Positions 36,819 to 48,360 of a stretch of DNA of 64,000 nt are shown here, piece after piece. Each line of letters opens with the position of its first letter. Position 1 is the first letter of the stretch. This stretch comes from Phascolomyces articulosus (taxonomy: Eukaryota; Mucoromycota; Mucoromycetes; Mucorales; Lichtheimiaceae): the NCBI GenBank assembly GCA_025677815.1, contig JAIXMP010000003.1, positions 1,798,001 to 1,862,000 on the forward strand, in the 5' to 3' direction. Made by a program: the position numbers and the translations under genes. The notes under the pieces are model-generated. The model searched no databases, was not told the origin of the DNA, and saw only the letters and a program-made list of their open reading frames with translations.

Positions 36819-37631
36819 TTACGACATGGTCATTCGTGGAGCCAGCCGAATAACAACCACTAATCCATCATTGGAAGAACCCACAATGGCTTCCACTGCT
36901 TGAGTTGCTCCATGTTCTTTATCCATGACCCAATCAAACCGCATTCGCATAATCATATCTGATCCTTTTGTCATATCCAATTGTTGTTGAACGACCTGAC
37001 CATCGCGTTCACTGACATAATCCAAAAAGGGTCTTCCCAAGACTTGATCACATTGAGCACCGACCAAACGTTCTGCCATTTGAGATACAAAGACAATGGT
37101 AGATTCCTCCGTATATCGATTCAAGATTAAACAAAAACGAGGCTCTTGTACGTGAGTGACTCGATTATTGATCCATTTATGTTGTGTTTGTAATAACTTT
37201 TGCATACGTTCCTGACTATCGTTCCATGCCCCAACGAGTTCTAATGACCCGTCTTGATTCACGACAAAGACTTCGTCCACGGAATTACTACGAATCTTGT
37301 GACCAGCATCGGAAGGATCGTAGAGGTAATTGGTACACATGAGCACGTCATAACAGTAATGAACCAATGTTTCAATAATAACGAAATGACCGTCCTTGTG
37401 ACGTGTTCGATAAGCTACCATGGATGACATTTTCTCATTCATCACATTGGCAGAATGAACACGCGTTAATGCATTGATATCGTCTGGATGAAAAAACTCG
37501 TATGCTCCTTTACCAATCATTTCATCAGGAGTCCACCCTAGTACTTCACTTACACTTTCGGATATGTAGATGAAATTCGCTGTGGCTGTATTGTCATATA
37601 TTGAAATGTAATTCGGTGTTGTGCTTGCCAT
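36819..37631 (-). CDS. Two-PAS-domain protein without LOV signature
   Basis: A single-exon gene of 270 aa. The first PAS domain (residues ~5-100) contains YISESVSEVLGWTPDEMIGK, GAYEFFHPDDINAL and RHKDGHFVIIETLVHYCYD. A second PAS-like domain (~160-265) contains FCLILNRYTEESTIVFVSQM, LGRPFLDYVSERD and ends VVVIRLAPR. PAS domains sense ligands or mediate dimerisation. The order resembles white-collar-type proteins, but the flavin-binding GRNCRFLQ motif of LOV domains is absent and there is no zinc finger, kinase or bHLH. It is therefore unlikely to be a blue-light receptor itself and may be a partner or PAS-only adaptor. The stop TAA is at 36819-36821. Intact. Confidence 0.85.
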   Translation of the reverse strand: MASTTPNYISIYDNTATANFIYISESVSEVLGWTPDEMIGKGAYEFFHPDDINALTRVHSANVMNEKMSSMVAYRTRHKDGHFVIIETLVHYCYDVLMCTNYLYDPSDAGHKIRSNSVDEVFVVNQDGSLELVGAWNDSQERMQKLLQTQHKWINNRVTHVQEPRFCLILNRYTEESTIVFVSQMAERLVGAQCDQVLGRPFLDYVSERDGQVVQQQLDMTKGSDMIMRMRFDWVMDKEHGATQAVEAIVGSSNDGLVVVIRLAPRMTMS

Positions 37632-39147
37632 GTGTATTTTATATGTATATATATATATGTGTGTGTAATATTTATAATATTGTTAGTTTAGTTGCGTTTG
37701 CTTGGTTGTTGCTATTATTATTATTGTTGTTATTATGGTGGTGGAGGTTGGTTGTATAGATAGAATAATGACAGGTTTATAGTAATAATAGTAAATAGTT
37801 AATAATAATAGTAGTAATAGTAATAGTAGTAATTGAAAACAAGTCAACTAGAATAAATAAATAAAATAAATGTTATGAAACGAAAGAAATAAAGAGAGGG
37901 AGGCTGAGGAACAAAAAAAAAAAAAACGGTGGTGTGGTTGGTGTGAGTATGCAATTGTGTGGGGGAGTTTTATATAGGTATGGTAATCAGAAGGAATTAT
38001 AATAAGTAAAAAACGGGATTTATCTCTCAACTTTTAAGGTTGTGGTTAGTGTTATATGATATATTATAAAAGAAGATAAAAAAAAAAGTCTAGAAACGAG
38101 GCGCAGTAAAGATGCTACAAAAGAGGCTTTTTTTTTTCCTTCTTCTTTTTTTCGGGAGTATAAAAATAAAAGAGGTTTTGCTTTGATGGGGATCAAAAAA
38201 AGAAAAATGAAAAGAAAGAAAGTAACGAAAAGTCAATCAAATCAATGATTTTTATTAAGGAATTGAGTGAGGTGAGAGATTTGAGTTGAGTTGAATGAAA
38301 ATAACCCAAAACAGGGCGTATTTTTTTTATAGTAGTTGATACAAAGTTATAGTTGTATTATAATAACCTTTTTTTTTATACTTGCATGTAACGTTTCTAA
38401 ACAAAAACAAAAAATCGTTCCATTTGTGAAAAATTAAGGATCATCCATCGTATAGGGAAGCATCATTGATTTTGAATGCTATATATCAAATGACTTTATT
38501 TGTATCTCCTTCTCTCTTCACTCCTCCTCTCCCCCCCCCTTCTCTCTCTCTCTTCCCTTTCAAATGGTATATTTTGAATGGATGATGTGAGTTGCATTTG
38601 GAAGATCCTTTAGTTATATAAACATTCAAAAAACATGACCTAGAACAACCCTTTATTTATGTTTTCTTTTTTTTTTTTTTGAATTGTTACAAGAGTGTTT
38701 TCGACATGATGAAACACTTGCTTATCTATTATTATAATTACCAAGAAAATTCAAGAATAATGTACGTAACATTTTAGATAAACGATGCACGCACATCAGC
38801 CTCATCATCCTTGAACATTTTTGATTCACATGTTGTATTACATATTATATAATGCATTGTTGTTGTTGTTGTTTATCATCTTTTATTCCTAAAATATATT
38901 AATAATCACTTTTCATCATCATTGTACAAAACGTCTTGATATTAGTAGTAGTAGTAGTTAATTTTTATGATAAAATATCTCTTTCATTCTTATATATTCG
39001 TATCACATGATGTCATTTTGATTGGTTTCACTGATTTTTTTTTCTCATGCGTGTATAACGAAGGGGATTTCTATAATATTGACCCTGGCTTTTTTTCTCT
39101 TTTTTTTTTTTTTTGTCAACTCTTTTTTTTTTATATATATACAAAAG
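37632..39147. other. Divergent intergenic region
   Basis: 1.5 kb between the starts of the PAS gene (-) and the small membrane-protein gene (+). It carries ATT/TAA-type triplet repeats (about 37715-37835), poly(A) and poly(T) runs, and a C run at 38531-38538. Both promoters are expected here. No gene seen. Confidence 0.5.
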
Positions 39148-39480
39148 ATGTCGATGAGTCCTTTTCATAAAACGATGCTTAGTTCAGGTGGTGGTATCAT
39201 TGGGTTACTTGTCCTTATTTTTGATTTGATTGTTATTTTTGAAGTCTTGAATTCAAATCGAAATGTCTCTGGCAAGATTGGATGGTCTTTATTAGTCTTT
39301 TTCTTCCCAATCATTGGCATTATTCTTTATTTGTAAGTAGCGTATATATATATATATATATTTATATGAATAATGATAGAATTTAACTCATCCATGAATG
39401 AATTATATATATATATATATATATATAGCTTCTTTAGTAATCGTGACCAACATAATTCAAGATATGAAGTCCTTGCTTAA
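39148..39480 (+). CDS. Small PLDc_N-type two-helix membrane protein
   Basis: Two exons (39148-39332 and 39429-39480) join in phase to 78 aa. The protein has two hydrophobic helices, GIIGLLVLIFDLIVIFEVL and WSLLVFFFPIIGIILYLFF, separated by a short polar loop (NSNRNVSGKIG) and followed by SNRDQHNSRYEVLA. The pattern helix, basic loop, K-x-x-W, then FP-x-x-G-x-x-LY matches the phospholipase D/cardiolipin-synthase N-terminal domain (PLDc_N), which occurs alone in many small proteins. There is no catalytic HKD domain. The intron is 96 bp and rich in TA repeats. The role is unknown. Confidence 0.8.
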
Positions 39481-39821
39481 AAAAAGTTCTTTTTGCACAT
39501 ATATATACAACTTTAACAAAAAAAAAGTTCTTCTTTGATATATATATATATACAATGATAAAAGACATTCATACTCCACTACTTACTGTAACTATAACTA
39601 TCTTTGCATACTGAACACGTACACTCTTTTTTTTTTTATTGTTGCTGTTTGCTGTATAACCCCACCCCACACGCAAAAATAAACTTTTTTTTTCTACTTC
39701 CTCTTTGCCAAGGGTTTTTTTATGCAGCTTGTGAGGATGATTCAATAACCGCTCGCACGTTTTTTTTTTTTAAGTTTCATACCATTCGTGTTCTAATCAC
39801 CCATTGACTCAAAATAAAAAA
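39481..39821. other. Short intergenic region
   Basis: About 340 bp between the PLDc_N-type gene and the low-complexity gene, both on the plus strand. It contains T runs and the CACCCCACACGC stretch near 39663. No gene seen. Confidence 0.5.
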
Positions 39822-40592
39822 ATGAATCCACCCTTGAATCCATCGACATCAAGTTCGTCATTATCTACACGAGGAACTACAGCTTGGCATGACGGTACCA
39901 TTGATGAACGAGCACAACAGCAACAACAACCAATGTATATTAATGAATCAGAATCAGGTATTGAAGCTTCTGTGTCTTCTGAAGATAATGGCGATGACGA
40001 TGATCAATCGCAACGTACAGATGAACCTAGTTTAATACAAAGAGCAGTAAGAAGTGCACGACGTTCTTCACATCTTCATCGACAACAGGATTTTATGAAA
40101 TTATATAATACTACTAATAAGAATAAAAAGAAACATGGAACATCATCGTCAACAACAACAAAAGGAGGAGGAATAGAACAAACGTCCATGTTACAACAAC
40201 TTGAATCATTACCACAACAAGAACAAGCTATGGCTATTGCAGGGATAGAGAATGCAACACATGGACATGGAATAGGAGGAATAGATGAAAGTCGAATCAC
40301 AGCAACAGAAGAAGAAAGAGTACCTTCAAGTAGTAGTAGTACACAAAGTCATCCGAATTCAACCATAGCTCATCATCAACAACAACAACAGCAACATGAT
40401 ATTCCTACACCTTCTTCTGGATATGATGGGGATACAGAAGGGACACTTTTGGATCAACAAGAACAGTTACATCGTCATCATCAATCTCTTCATGAACAGT
40501 TGGTACATTATAGTCAACTTCATCAACGAGGACACCATCATCATCACCATCATCCTGTAGAAGTATCGAGTGGCAATGTATCTTCTTCTTAA
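39822..40592 (+). CDS. Hypothetical low-complexity Gln/His/Ser-rich protein
   Basis: A single open frame of 256 aa from ATG 39822 to TAA 40590-40592. I do not recognise a family. The composition is strongly biased: Ser/Thr-rich N-terminus, an acidic stretch (EDNGDDDDQSQRTDEP), a basic amphipathic segment (SLIQRAVRSARRSSHLHRQQ, ~75-95) that could be a short functional helix, Lys-rich and Gln/His runs, and a His run of seven near the C-terminus. No signal peptide or membrane helix is seen. The unbroken frame with normal start and stop supports a real gene encoding a disordered, perhaps regulatory, protein. Confidence 0.6.
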   Translation: MNPPLNPSTSSSSLSTRGTTAWHDGTIDERAQQQQQPMYINESESGIEASVSSEDNGDDDDQSQRTDEPSLIQRAVRSARRSSHLHRQQDFMKLYNTTNKNKKKHGTSSSTTTKGGGIEQTSMLQQLESLPQQEQAMAIAGIENATHGHGIGGIDESRITATEEERVPSSSSSTQSHPNSTIAHHQQQQQQHDIPTPSSGYDGDTEGTLLDQQEQLHRHHQSLHEQLVHYSQLHQRGHHHHHHHPVEVSSGNVSSS

Positions 40593-41167
40593 AGAGCAAA
40601 ATAAGTAAATAAATAAATAAAGAACTCATATTTAGCTTATTTAGCATGACATTATTACAAATAACTACAATTTGATTGAACGGATATATAAATATTTGTT
40701 AAAAAAAAAGAAGTTAGATCTATTTGGGTTTGTTTGTTTGTTTGTTGGCTATGGTTTGATGGGATGGGGTGGATGGAGAAGTTATACATTTTTATGCATG
40801 TCAACATCATTTACATTGGAAGTCTGGAAATTCTACTCTCTCTCTCTCTCTCTCTCTCCTTTTCACTTTTAGCCGAAATTAGGGATGTCAGGTATGAGCA
40901 ATATAAAAATCTCCTTTTAAAGAGATTCATCCGATCGAAATGTTTGTTTTTAAGCAACAACAAATAAAGCCCATCTTACGTAAAAAAAAAACAAAACTTT
41001 CCCAACATATGGATTTTAACAGATGTATTGACATGTTTCAATCATTCTATTGTTAATAAAGATGGACTTGTTTAATAAATAGGATGGTTGTATTATTTTG
41101 TAAAAAAAATGGATAACACAACGTTGAAATTCAAGAATAACTTTTACTTCAAAAGCATAGCATTATA
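40593..41167. other. Convergent intergenic region
   Basis: About 575 bp between the low-complexity gene (+) and the LDAH gene (-). A TC repeat lies at about 40836-40858. No gene seen. Confidence 0.5.
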
Positions 41168-42524
41168 TCATTCATCATCCTTGGATAGCCAAGTTACTAC
41201 TTTGTGGGCCATATACGTGGCATTCTTTGCATCTGTTACGTAAAAAATATCGTTCATTTAGTATATACATGGTGTACTTTATTGCATCTCTCTCACTCTC
41301 TCTCCTTAACTATTATGACGTTTACCTAGAATAAAACTATGAGGAATATCTTGTTCACACAAATACAAATGTTCTATTATATTTATAAATATGCATATAC
41401 ACCCCCACCAATCATTAGTTCATAAAAGATAGAATCCTATAGAAATAAAATATTCTCATTTTATACAATATTTTACCATGATCAGGAAAATGTTCCTTCA
41501 TATATTCATAATGATCATAAGGAGCCCATTTGTCATTTCGAGAATAATAAATGACAAACTTATGAGCATGCGCATTATAAAAATCATGATCCAATTCGCG
41601 TACTTGTTTCATTTCTGTTTTTGCCATAAAAAGACAATTCTTGACAACGGAGCCATGTAATAATTGATGAGCTGTTACTTTCGCACAAGGTCCTGTTTGA
41701 CCTGTCAATAACATGACCAAACGTTCCAATAAGGGAGAGGAGATATAAGATAATAATCCAGCACTGGTTGAAACTAGACTCATGGGTAAATAAGAAAAGA
41801 GTTTCTAATAAATAGATATGAGTTGATTGTTTAATCATTAATGATTGGTTATTTGATTTTTTATCCTCCATTTTTTTTTTACCGTGAAAGCAACACCATT
41901 GGGAGATAAACCAATTTCTCGAATGGTAGGAAAGAGTGTCACCACTTGAGTGATCCTTTGAGTATGTCTCTTTTTTAATACTTCCACAGAAATATAAGCA
42001 CCAATGGAATGACCCATTAAAATAAATTCCGTATCTGGATTTTCTTGACAAAGAATATCAAAACATGCTATTTTATGATCAATTTGATCTTGTAAAGAAT
42101 ATAATTTTCCACTTGTTGTTCCTTTGGTTGATGCTGGTGTTGTGATATTCATACCCAAGTTGGAAACTATCGAAAAAAAAGGTAAAAAAAATATTACGTA
42201 AAAAAAAGGTTTGCAACGTTATTTTCATAAAACGTATGGGACAAGGTAAGAAGAATTCAAATAATAAAAAAAAAACTAATTTATACCACCAAAGATTTCA
42301 AGTGGAAATGGGACATTGTGATGAATTTCTTCTAAAAAGTCAGTATAATATTCAACAAGACCTGGGTTGCCCGGTATAAAAAGTAATATTTTTTTCTTTT
42401 TAGATGGTTCTTGTTCTTGTTGTTGTTGATTTGTTGATACAGGCCACCATAATGTTTCTGTATCGTTGCCAGCCACAGACCAATAAGACCGGAGTGGCGT
42501 TTTTAATTGAGAAGGGAGGCGCAT
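41168..42524 (-). CDS. LDAH: Lipid droplet-associated hydrolase (LDAH family)
   Basis: Alpha/beta-hydrolase expected on lipid droplets or ER. Five exons (42287-42524, 41883-42166, 41477-41804, 41326-41373, 41168-41232) join in phase to 320 aa. Motifs: LLFIPGNPGLVEYYTDFLEE (family hallmark), the nucleophile elbow FILMGHSIGAY (Ser ~133), YYSRNDKWAP (likely catalytic Asp) and DIPHSFIL (likely catalytic His). The last two exons are only 48 and 65 bases and were placed by phase and motif. An in-frame ATG at 42666-42668 would add 48 residues containing a 25-residue hydrophobic stretch; I chose the internal ATG because family members start near MRLPSQLK, but the longer form could matter for targeting. 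The triad appears complete. Confidence 0.9.
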
Positions 42525-44001
42525 GACTTTTTTTTTAATAAGGGGTAAGAAAGAGAGAAAAGAGAGAAGAAAAAAAAAAGAAAGAAAAACGATAACCAGA
42601 ATTTGGGTAAAGAAACCCGAATTCAAGTTTCTGAGGGTTTTGAATCTTTTTTTTTTACTCAAAAACATTTTCCTCCTATGTAGCTGTCACACAGACCGTA
42701 AATGTAACACTTGAATGAACAGTTGTCGTTTTTTCCTTGTTTTCATGTTGCATCTATTTTCTGGTTCTCTGTCAATGATAGTAGATTGATATATATATTC
42801 CTTCCATGTTAAATTGCACACAATAATCATGGGATAAGAAATATCATCAGACACACGGCTTCTCCTTTGAGATATACATTTACATCCCATCGGGTAAGTT
42901 ATATGTGTAGTCGGTAGTGTTGTAAAACAAATGAGATAATATGATATTTTGCAACGTGGAATCATAAAAATGAGAATATTTTTGTATCAGATTCTAGTGC
43001 ATCTGTGGCAAGTGTATTCAAAAACGAAGAGTTGAAATGACGTATCCTTGAATACCACAAACAGGATGTTGTCGCGTCCATTGACTGTTTCGTATTATAC
43101 AAAAGGTTTGAACAAGATATACCAATCACTTTACTTAGTGCATCATTCTTAAAAACTATTAGTCTTGGTCTTAACTCTATTTTCGATTTTGACACCTCGA
43201 AAGAAAAAAACTAGATCCATTACAATAGTATTTGTATTCTGACAAAGGTATCGGAGTGAATTAAATAAAAAAAAAGCATCAGTTATTCGAGGTGTAGTGA
43301 ATTATATACGTTTATATACATGTGGATGTGTGGAGTGAGTGCCTGTGTGTATTTTTATTATTCCAACCCTAACATTTTACCCATTACTGTAACAATTGAG
43401 TTTTGTCCTGTTGGATTACTAGTAGTTTAGTTACGAGAAATAGTGTTGATACCAACAATGAAAGTAATAGTAGCAACGAGACGAGTGGGTACTAGATACA
43501 TGGATATCTCTCAAAGACAAGAAAAAGGATATTCCAACATTTTTTACCCATTGATTTAATATTGGTCTGACTACGAAAGTGTTTTTTTTTTTTTTTTTTT
43601 ACTTGGCACGGATCAATTTCCAAACTTTTGGTTGCTCTATTTCGTTTCGTTGGGTTCAATGAGAGGTGTGGGGTTGCTTTTGAGATAAAAAAAAATAAAC
43701 TCTGTGTGGCTCAAATTGATATGAATGCATATAAATCCACCTCCACACACACTTTACCGCAAGCCACGGTTCATTGGCGGGTTCATGCGCTGGGTTCCAT
43801 ATTTAGGGTTACAAACTTTGGTAACTCAATTTTTGCTTGGTTCATGTTGTAAAAGATTTGGGCTGTGCCAAAAAAAATAAAATAAAATAAAAAAGTGTCA
43901 CTCACTTGATTCTCTATCTTTCTCTTTCTCTTTTCCCTTTTTTTTTAACTATCACAACAACTTTCTCATACACCACTTCTTTTCCAAACAACTCTTTGAC
44001 A
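42525..44001. other. Divergent intergenic region
   Basis: About 1.5 kb between the starts of LDAH (-) and the AGFG-like gene (+). A T run of about 20 bases lies at 43580-43600. Short frames at 42687-42965 and 42962-43195 (minus) and 43628-43852 (plus) have normal composition but no recognised family; I leave them uncalled. Confidence 0.5.
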
Positions 44002-46525
44002 ATGTCGTATATAGGAGGACTTACACCTCTTCAACAAAAGAAACAAGAAGAAAAAAATATTCAGTAAGTCTCTTTTATTTTTATATATGTTCTATTTTTA
44101 AACTACAACAACTACCAATCCCCAATGGCAGTAGTCCCTTTTTTTATCCTTTCCTTTCCCAATGGCGTTTGCCCATTACTAAAACAAAACTCTTTATTGT
44201 CTTTTTTTTGTTAACTCATTCTATTCCATTGTTATTCTGAAACAAATAGAAAAGTAAGAGCGCTCCTTCGTTTGCCGGCAAACAAAAAGTGTTTCGACTG
44301 TCCGACAAAGGTAAGATTTATCTATCTTGGTATAAGGAAAAGAGAAAAAGGGGAAACACAAAGAAACAAAAGGGTTTATATCATCAAAATTACGGGTTTA
44401 ACTTATATGAAACTGGGATCCCCATTATATTAGAGTCCTTTCTTTGTCAATGTAAGCGTCAATACATTTGTATGCAGTCGATGCTCGGGCCTTGTGTAAG
44501 TCTTTTTTTCAACTTATTGTTCAAACAAAAAAAAAAAATTGGGACTAAACCCCCCTTTTTTTTTGGCTACCTGGCAATGAAGTGTGTGTGTGTGTGTGTG
44601 TATCTATGTGTATTTTTGGACCCGACTTATAACGAAACTTAAAAAAAAATAGTCGTGAAGTAGGTCATCGCGTGAAATCGATCTCAGCAAGTACTTTTTC
44701 AGGTCAAGAAGTAGTTGCATTACAACAAGGAGGAAATGAAATTGCTACATCGATTTGGTTAAATACTTATCGTATGGATAACGTGGAACCTGAAACGGAT
44801 AATGATGTTCGTTCATTTATGCGCCAAAAATATTGTAAGTTTTGTAAAAAAAAGTGTGTGATGTTTCGGGGGATGCTGTTTGTTTATTATTACATTTAAA
44901 AAGGGTCATTTTAATTATTGTTGATGTTGTATCCTTTACATGTGCATTGAACTTTAATAATAATACTCAATTTGTTGATAATAATAGATGAGCACAAGTG
45001 GCTAGACCGTGATGCTTTACAGGCACAGACAGAAAGAATACGTACCATTGTCAGTGAAATGTTTACAGATGAAGGATTTCGTCGTCGAGGTGTAAAAACA
45101 CCTCCTTTACCTTCTTCTACCACCAATGGTGGTGTGGCTGCTCCAACGCCATTACCAAAGCCTACTCGACCTGCTTCTTTACAACTCACGCGTTCTGCAT
45201 GGAAACCTGAAATTTCTTCACCTACTACTTCTTCTTCATCCTCAGTGGATCCTTCTTCCCCTCTTACAGTAAGTTTAGAAATAAGGGCTTATATACCAAA
45301 AAAAAAAAAAAATGATCAAGAAAAAAAAAAATAGATCACGAAAATAAATTAAAGGTTGCACTGGATGAAGATAATGATGATAATGAATATAATTCTATTC
45401 TCTTTCTCCTTTTGATTATAGCTTCGTGAACCAATGTCGGCACGTGAACCAAGTGGCTCATCACCCGTATCATCAGGAGGTAATAATAAAGAAAAACTCT
45501 CCTATCCTCTTTTAAATGGTAATAAAAGTACTTTTGAAGTTATAAGGTTTACTTAAAAATTTATTCCCAAAAATAGGTTTTGCTTTGCCACCTTCTTCAC
45601 CCGTTCCTGTTACACCAACTAACATGGATCAATATACTCCGCGTCGTACTTCTCAACCTCCATTACCACAATATCATCAACAACAGCAAGAGCAGCAATC
45701 ACCACAACAACAAAAACAACAACCACCTTTACCATTATCATCACAACCTTCTTCTCCTCTTCCTCAACATCATCAACAACAACAAACACCACGTCAACCT
45801 ATTACTCCAACCAGTAGTATATTTTCAGAATTAGCAGGTTTACAACCTGAATCCACGAAATCTGCACGTAGAGCCACTTATACAGGTGGTATTTTGACAC
45901 CTTCTACACCGAATGCCACAAGTCCAACGAGTTTACAATTTCCTTCTTTGTTTCAAATAACTACACCTACTACAAGCACAACACTTTTGAATAATAATAA
46001 TAACAATACTACTACGACAACAACTACCACCTCATCTACACAACAACAAGCATCCAATGATCCATTCAAGATATTCCAACAACAACAACAAAAAGCATCC
46101 GAAAATACAAAACCAGAAGATGATCCTTACGCTGCATTACGTGGATTAAAGATTTCATCTCCTCCTGAACCACCTAAACCACAACAACCTTCCCCACAAG
46201 CACAAACGCAACCGGATATACCCAATTTTCACGAGCGCCAAGACTCGGATGAAATGTCATGGACAGGTGAGAATTTTTGATAATGATGTTGTTGTTCTTT
46301 TTAGAATAAAATCTTTATTAGTACGCATTTAATTAACAAAAAAAATATGACATGCTATTATTATTATTTTTATTTTTATTAGAATTTTCCACATCCACCG
46401 GTGATGCTGATTTTGGTGATTTTGCTTCTCCACCACCTGCACCTGCACCTGAATTAAAAAGCTCCAATGCTTTTGGTGATCTTGATCCTATTGCTCAAAT
46501 GAAACGTTCTTCTTATCGAGTTTAA
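44002..46525 (+). CDS. Arf GTPase-activating protein, AGFG-like
   Basis: Eight exons (44002-44063, 44250-44310, 44434-44495, 44653-44834, 44988-45268, 45422-45479, 45577-46266, 46383-46525) join in phase to 512 aa. The Arf-GAP zinc finger is split over exons 2 and 3: CFDC, 16 residues, CSRC. It continues SGLVREVGHRVKSISASTFS, keeping the arginine finger but with Val where most Arf-GAPs have His, as in AGFG-type proteins. The domain ends with IWLNTYRMDNVEPE and YYEHKWLDRDAL. The C-terminal 350 residues are Pro/Gln/Ser/Thr-rich with several DPF-, FGDF- and FGDL-like motifs (DPFKIF, DFGDFAS, NAFGDLDP), which suggest binding to clathrin adaptors or EH-domain proteins. Likely acts in vesicle trafficking. 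The exon 3 donor was fixed by phase. Confidence 0.88.
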
Positions 46526-46785
46526 CATGATTCAATGTATATTTATAAAATGGAAAGAAAGAAAAAAAAAATAAAGTATTTCATATGTTTATATATATAT
46601 ATATATATATATATTTCCAGGTTGAAAAAGAATGTGGATAAAGGGGTAAGGAAAAAAAGTATTTTTTTTTATTGGCTTTTTTTTTCTTTTGGGATGCTTA
46701 AAAGGATGAAAGAAATGGGATATGGATTTTGTGGGATGCGATGAGTGTTTTTTTTTTTTGGGATGAAGAAGTTGGTTATTTTCAT

Positions 46786-47488
46786 TTAGATACTACTAGT
46801 TAATGATACATAATCAGGTGTGGCGTTTTCATATTCTGAACAAAAGAATTGTTTTTGGTTTTTATGCATATATCTAAATATAGATATATAAATTGTATGT
46901 TAATAATTGATTTCATAATTTGTATGTGTGTGAGTAACTTACTTTGTTATATCATTCAAATATTCGGTTAAAACAACAGTAGCATCTGCATCCATATCTG
47001 TATGAGCAATAAGGGATGGCATTTGTACTATATTTATAATTTCCATCGTCAATAATGTATCTGAAATATATATATACTCATTTTGACTAGAAATATATTT
47101 TTTTATACATACCAAATAATCGTAAAAGATGTTCAGCACCATAAATATCCACCATTTCTTTCTTTGGATATTGTTTTCGAATATTGGCATATTGATGTCG
47201 TTCAAATCGATATAATAAAATAGTACCCAATGCTTTATTAAAGTATTCCTTGATACCATCGATAATTTCATCTAATAAATCTTCGGTACCACTATCATCA
47301 TCCATTTGGAGAACAAGTGTTTTTTTTAAACATGTTAGTCCCTATCATAGTTTCCCTTTTTTTTTTGAAACATTATCTCCATAAAAGACTCTTCATTTTT
47401 ACCTTGATCCTTTTCGATCCAATTTATATTTTCGATATTGTTCAAGTAATTCTGTGATGGTGGGTGTACGTGGTAATTCAACAAGCTA

Positions 47489-47519
<31 letters not shown>

Positions 47520-48360
47520 GTGAGTAGAATGGTGGAAATGGATATAAATAAACTTAAACATCATGATTGTTACCTGTTGATTTTTTGTCACGTTTTCCCA
47601 ATCATCAATCAACTGTGCTTTCATTGTATCTGGAATATCCATTCTTACTTCAGGTCGATTCAAGTAATCTTCATCCTATTGAAAAAGAAGAGGGAAAGAG
47701 AAAACAGATACACGCGTTATTATTGATAAAATAAATTGATTCCTTTCTCAGAAAAAAAAAAGAATTGACTACCTTTTCAGTATTGGATGAATCAGCTCTA
47801 GATCGTTTCTTTCCACTATGTTGTTGTTGCTATAAAGACATCCAATAAAATTATTATTATTATTATTATCGCTCCAACTTCTCCGTATTTATCAATACTT
47901 ACTGTATATAATCCTTTGAGTTTTTGTTGCATTTGTAAGTTGGCTTCTGTCCACCGTAATACTCGCGTTTCAGGAACCCACTCGTCCCACCTAATATTTT
48001 GAATGGGGAGATCGATGAGTAAAAAAAAAAAGTCCCATTCTTTTCCACCAATAATATATATATAACATGTAGAGTGTTTTCATTGAGGTTGATATTTACG
48101 TTCTTTTCCAACCCTTATAATGAACAAAATAATAAGGGCCTTGAAAATCAGGGTTACTATCCATCCATTGTCGATCGAGAATCTATTTTTTTGTTGTTGT
48201 TGTTGAACTGTTAACCTTTTGAATATATATATTTTTATCTCACACCTATTCATTTCTTTCTCGTTACCTTGGCTTCGTATATTAAAGGACCATGAAAACA
48301 TAATGCTTTTTCATCAATGTCAAACTGAAACTTTTTTTCATGTGTATTTTCTTCTGTCAT
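46786..48360 (-). CDS. EAF3: Eaf3/MRG15-type chromodomain and MRG-domain protein
   Basis: Subunit of NuA4 histone acetyltransferase and Rpd3S-type deacetylase complexes that reads methylated H3K36. Nine exons (48268-48360, 48100-48182, 47903-47990, 47773-47829, 47574-47675, 47403-47485, 47113-47291, 46943-47060, 46786-46873) join in phase to 296 aa. The N-terminal chromo barrel shows [31 protein letters not shown] and [16 protein letters not shown] short basic linker (KKRSRADSS) follows. The MRG domain covers ~140-296: [64 protein letters not shown], and the end [20 protein letters not shown]. The acceptor of exon 7 is the least certain splice: an AG inside a MDDDSG-like sequence is the only one giving phase. 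Confidence 0.92.

Noticed and set aside
37848..38030. Small minus-strand frame upstream of the PAS gene
   Set aside because: Low-complexity Phe/Ser/Leu sequence from an A-run, without family features.
43628..43852. Plus-strand 74-codon frame between LDAH and the AGFG-like gene
   Set aside because: No recognisable family, located in the expected promoter region of the AGFG-like gene.
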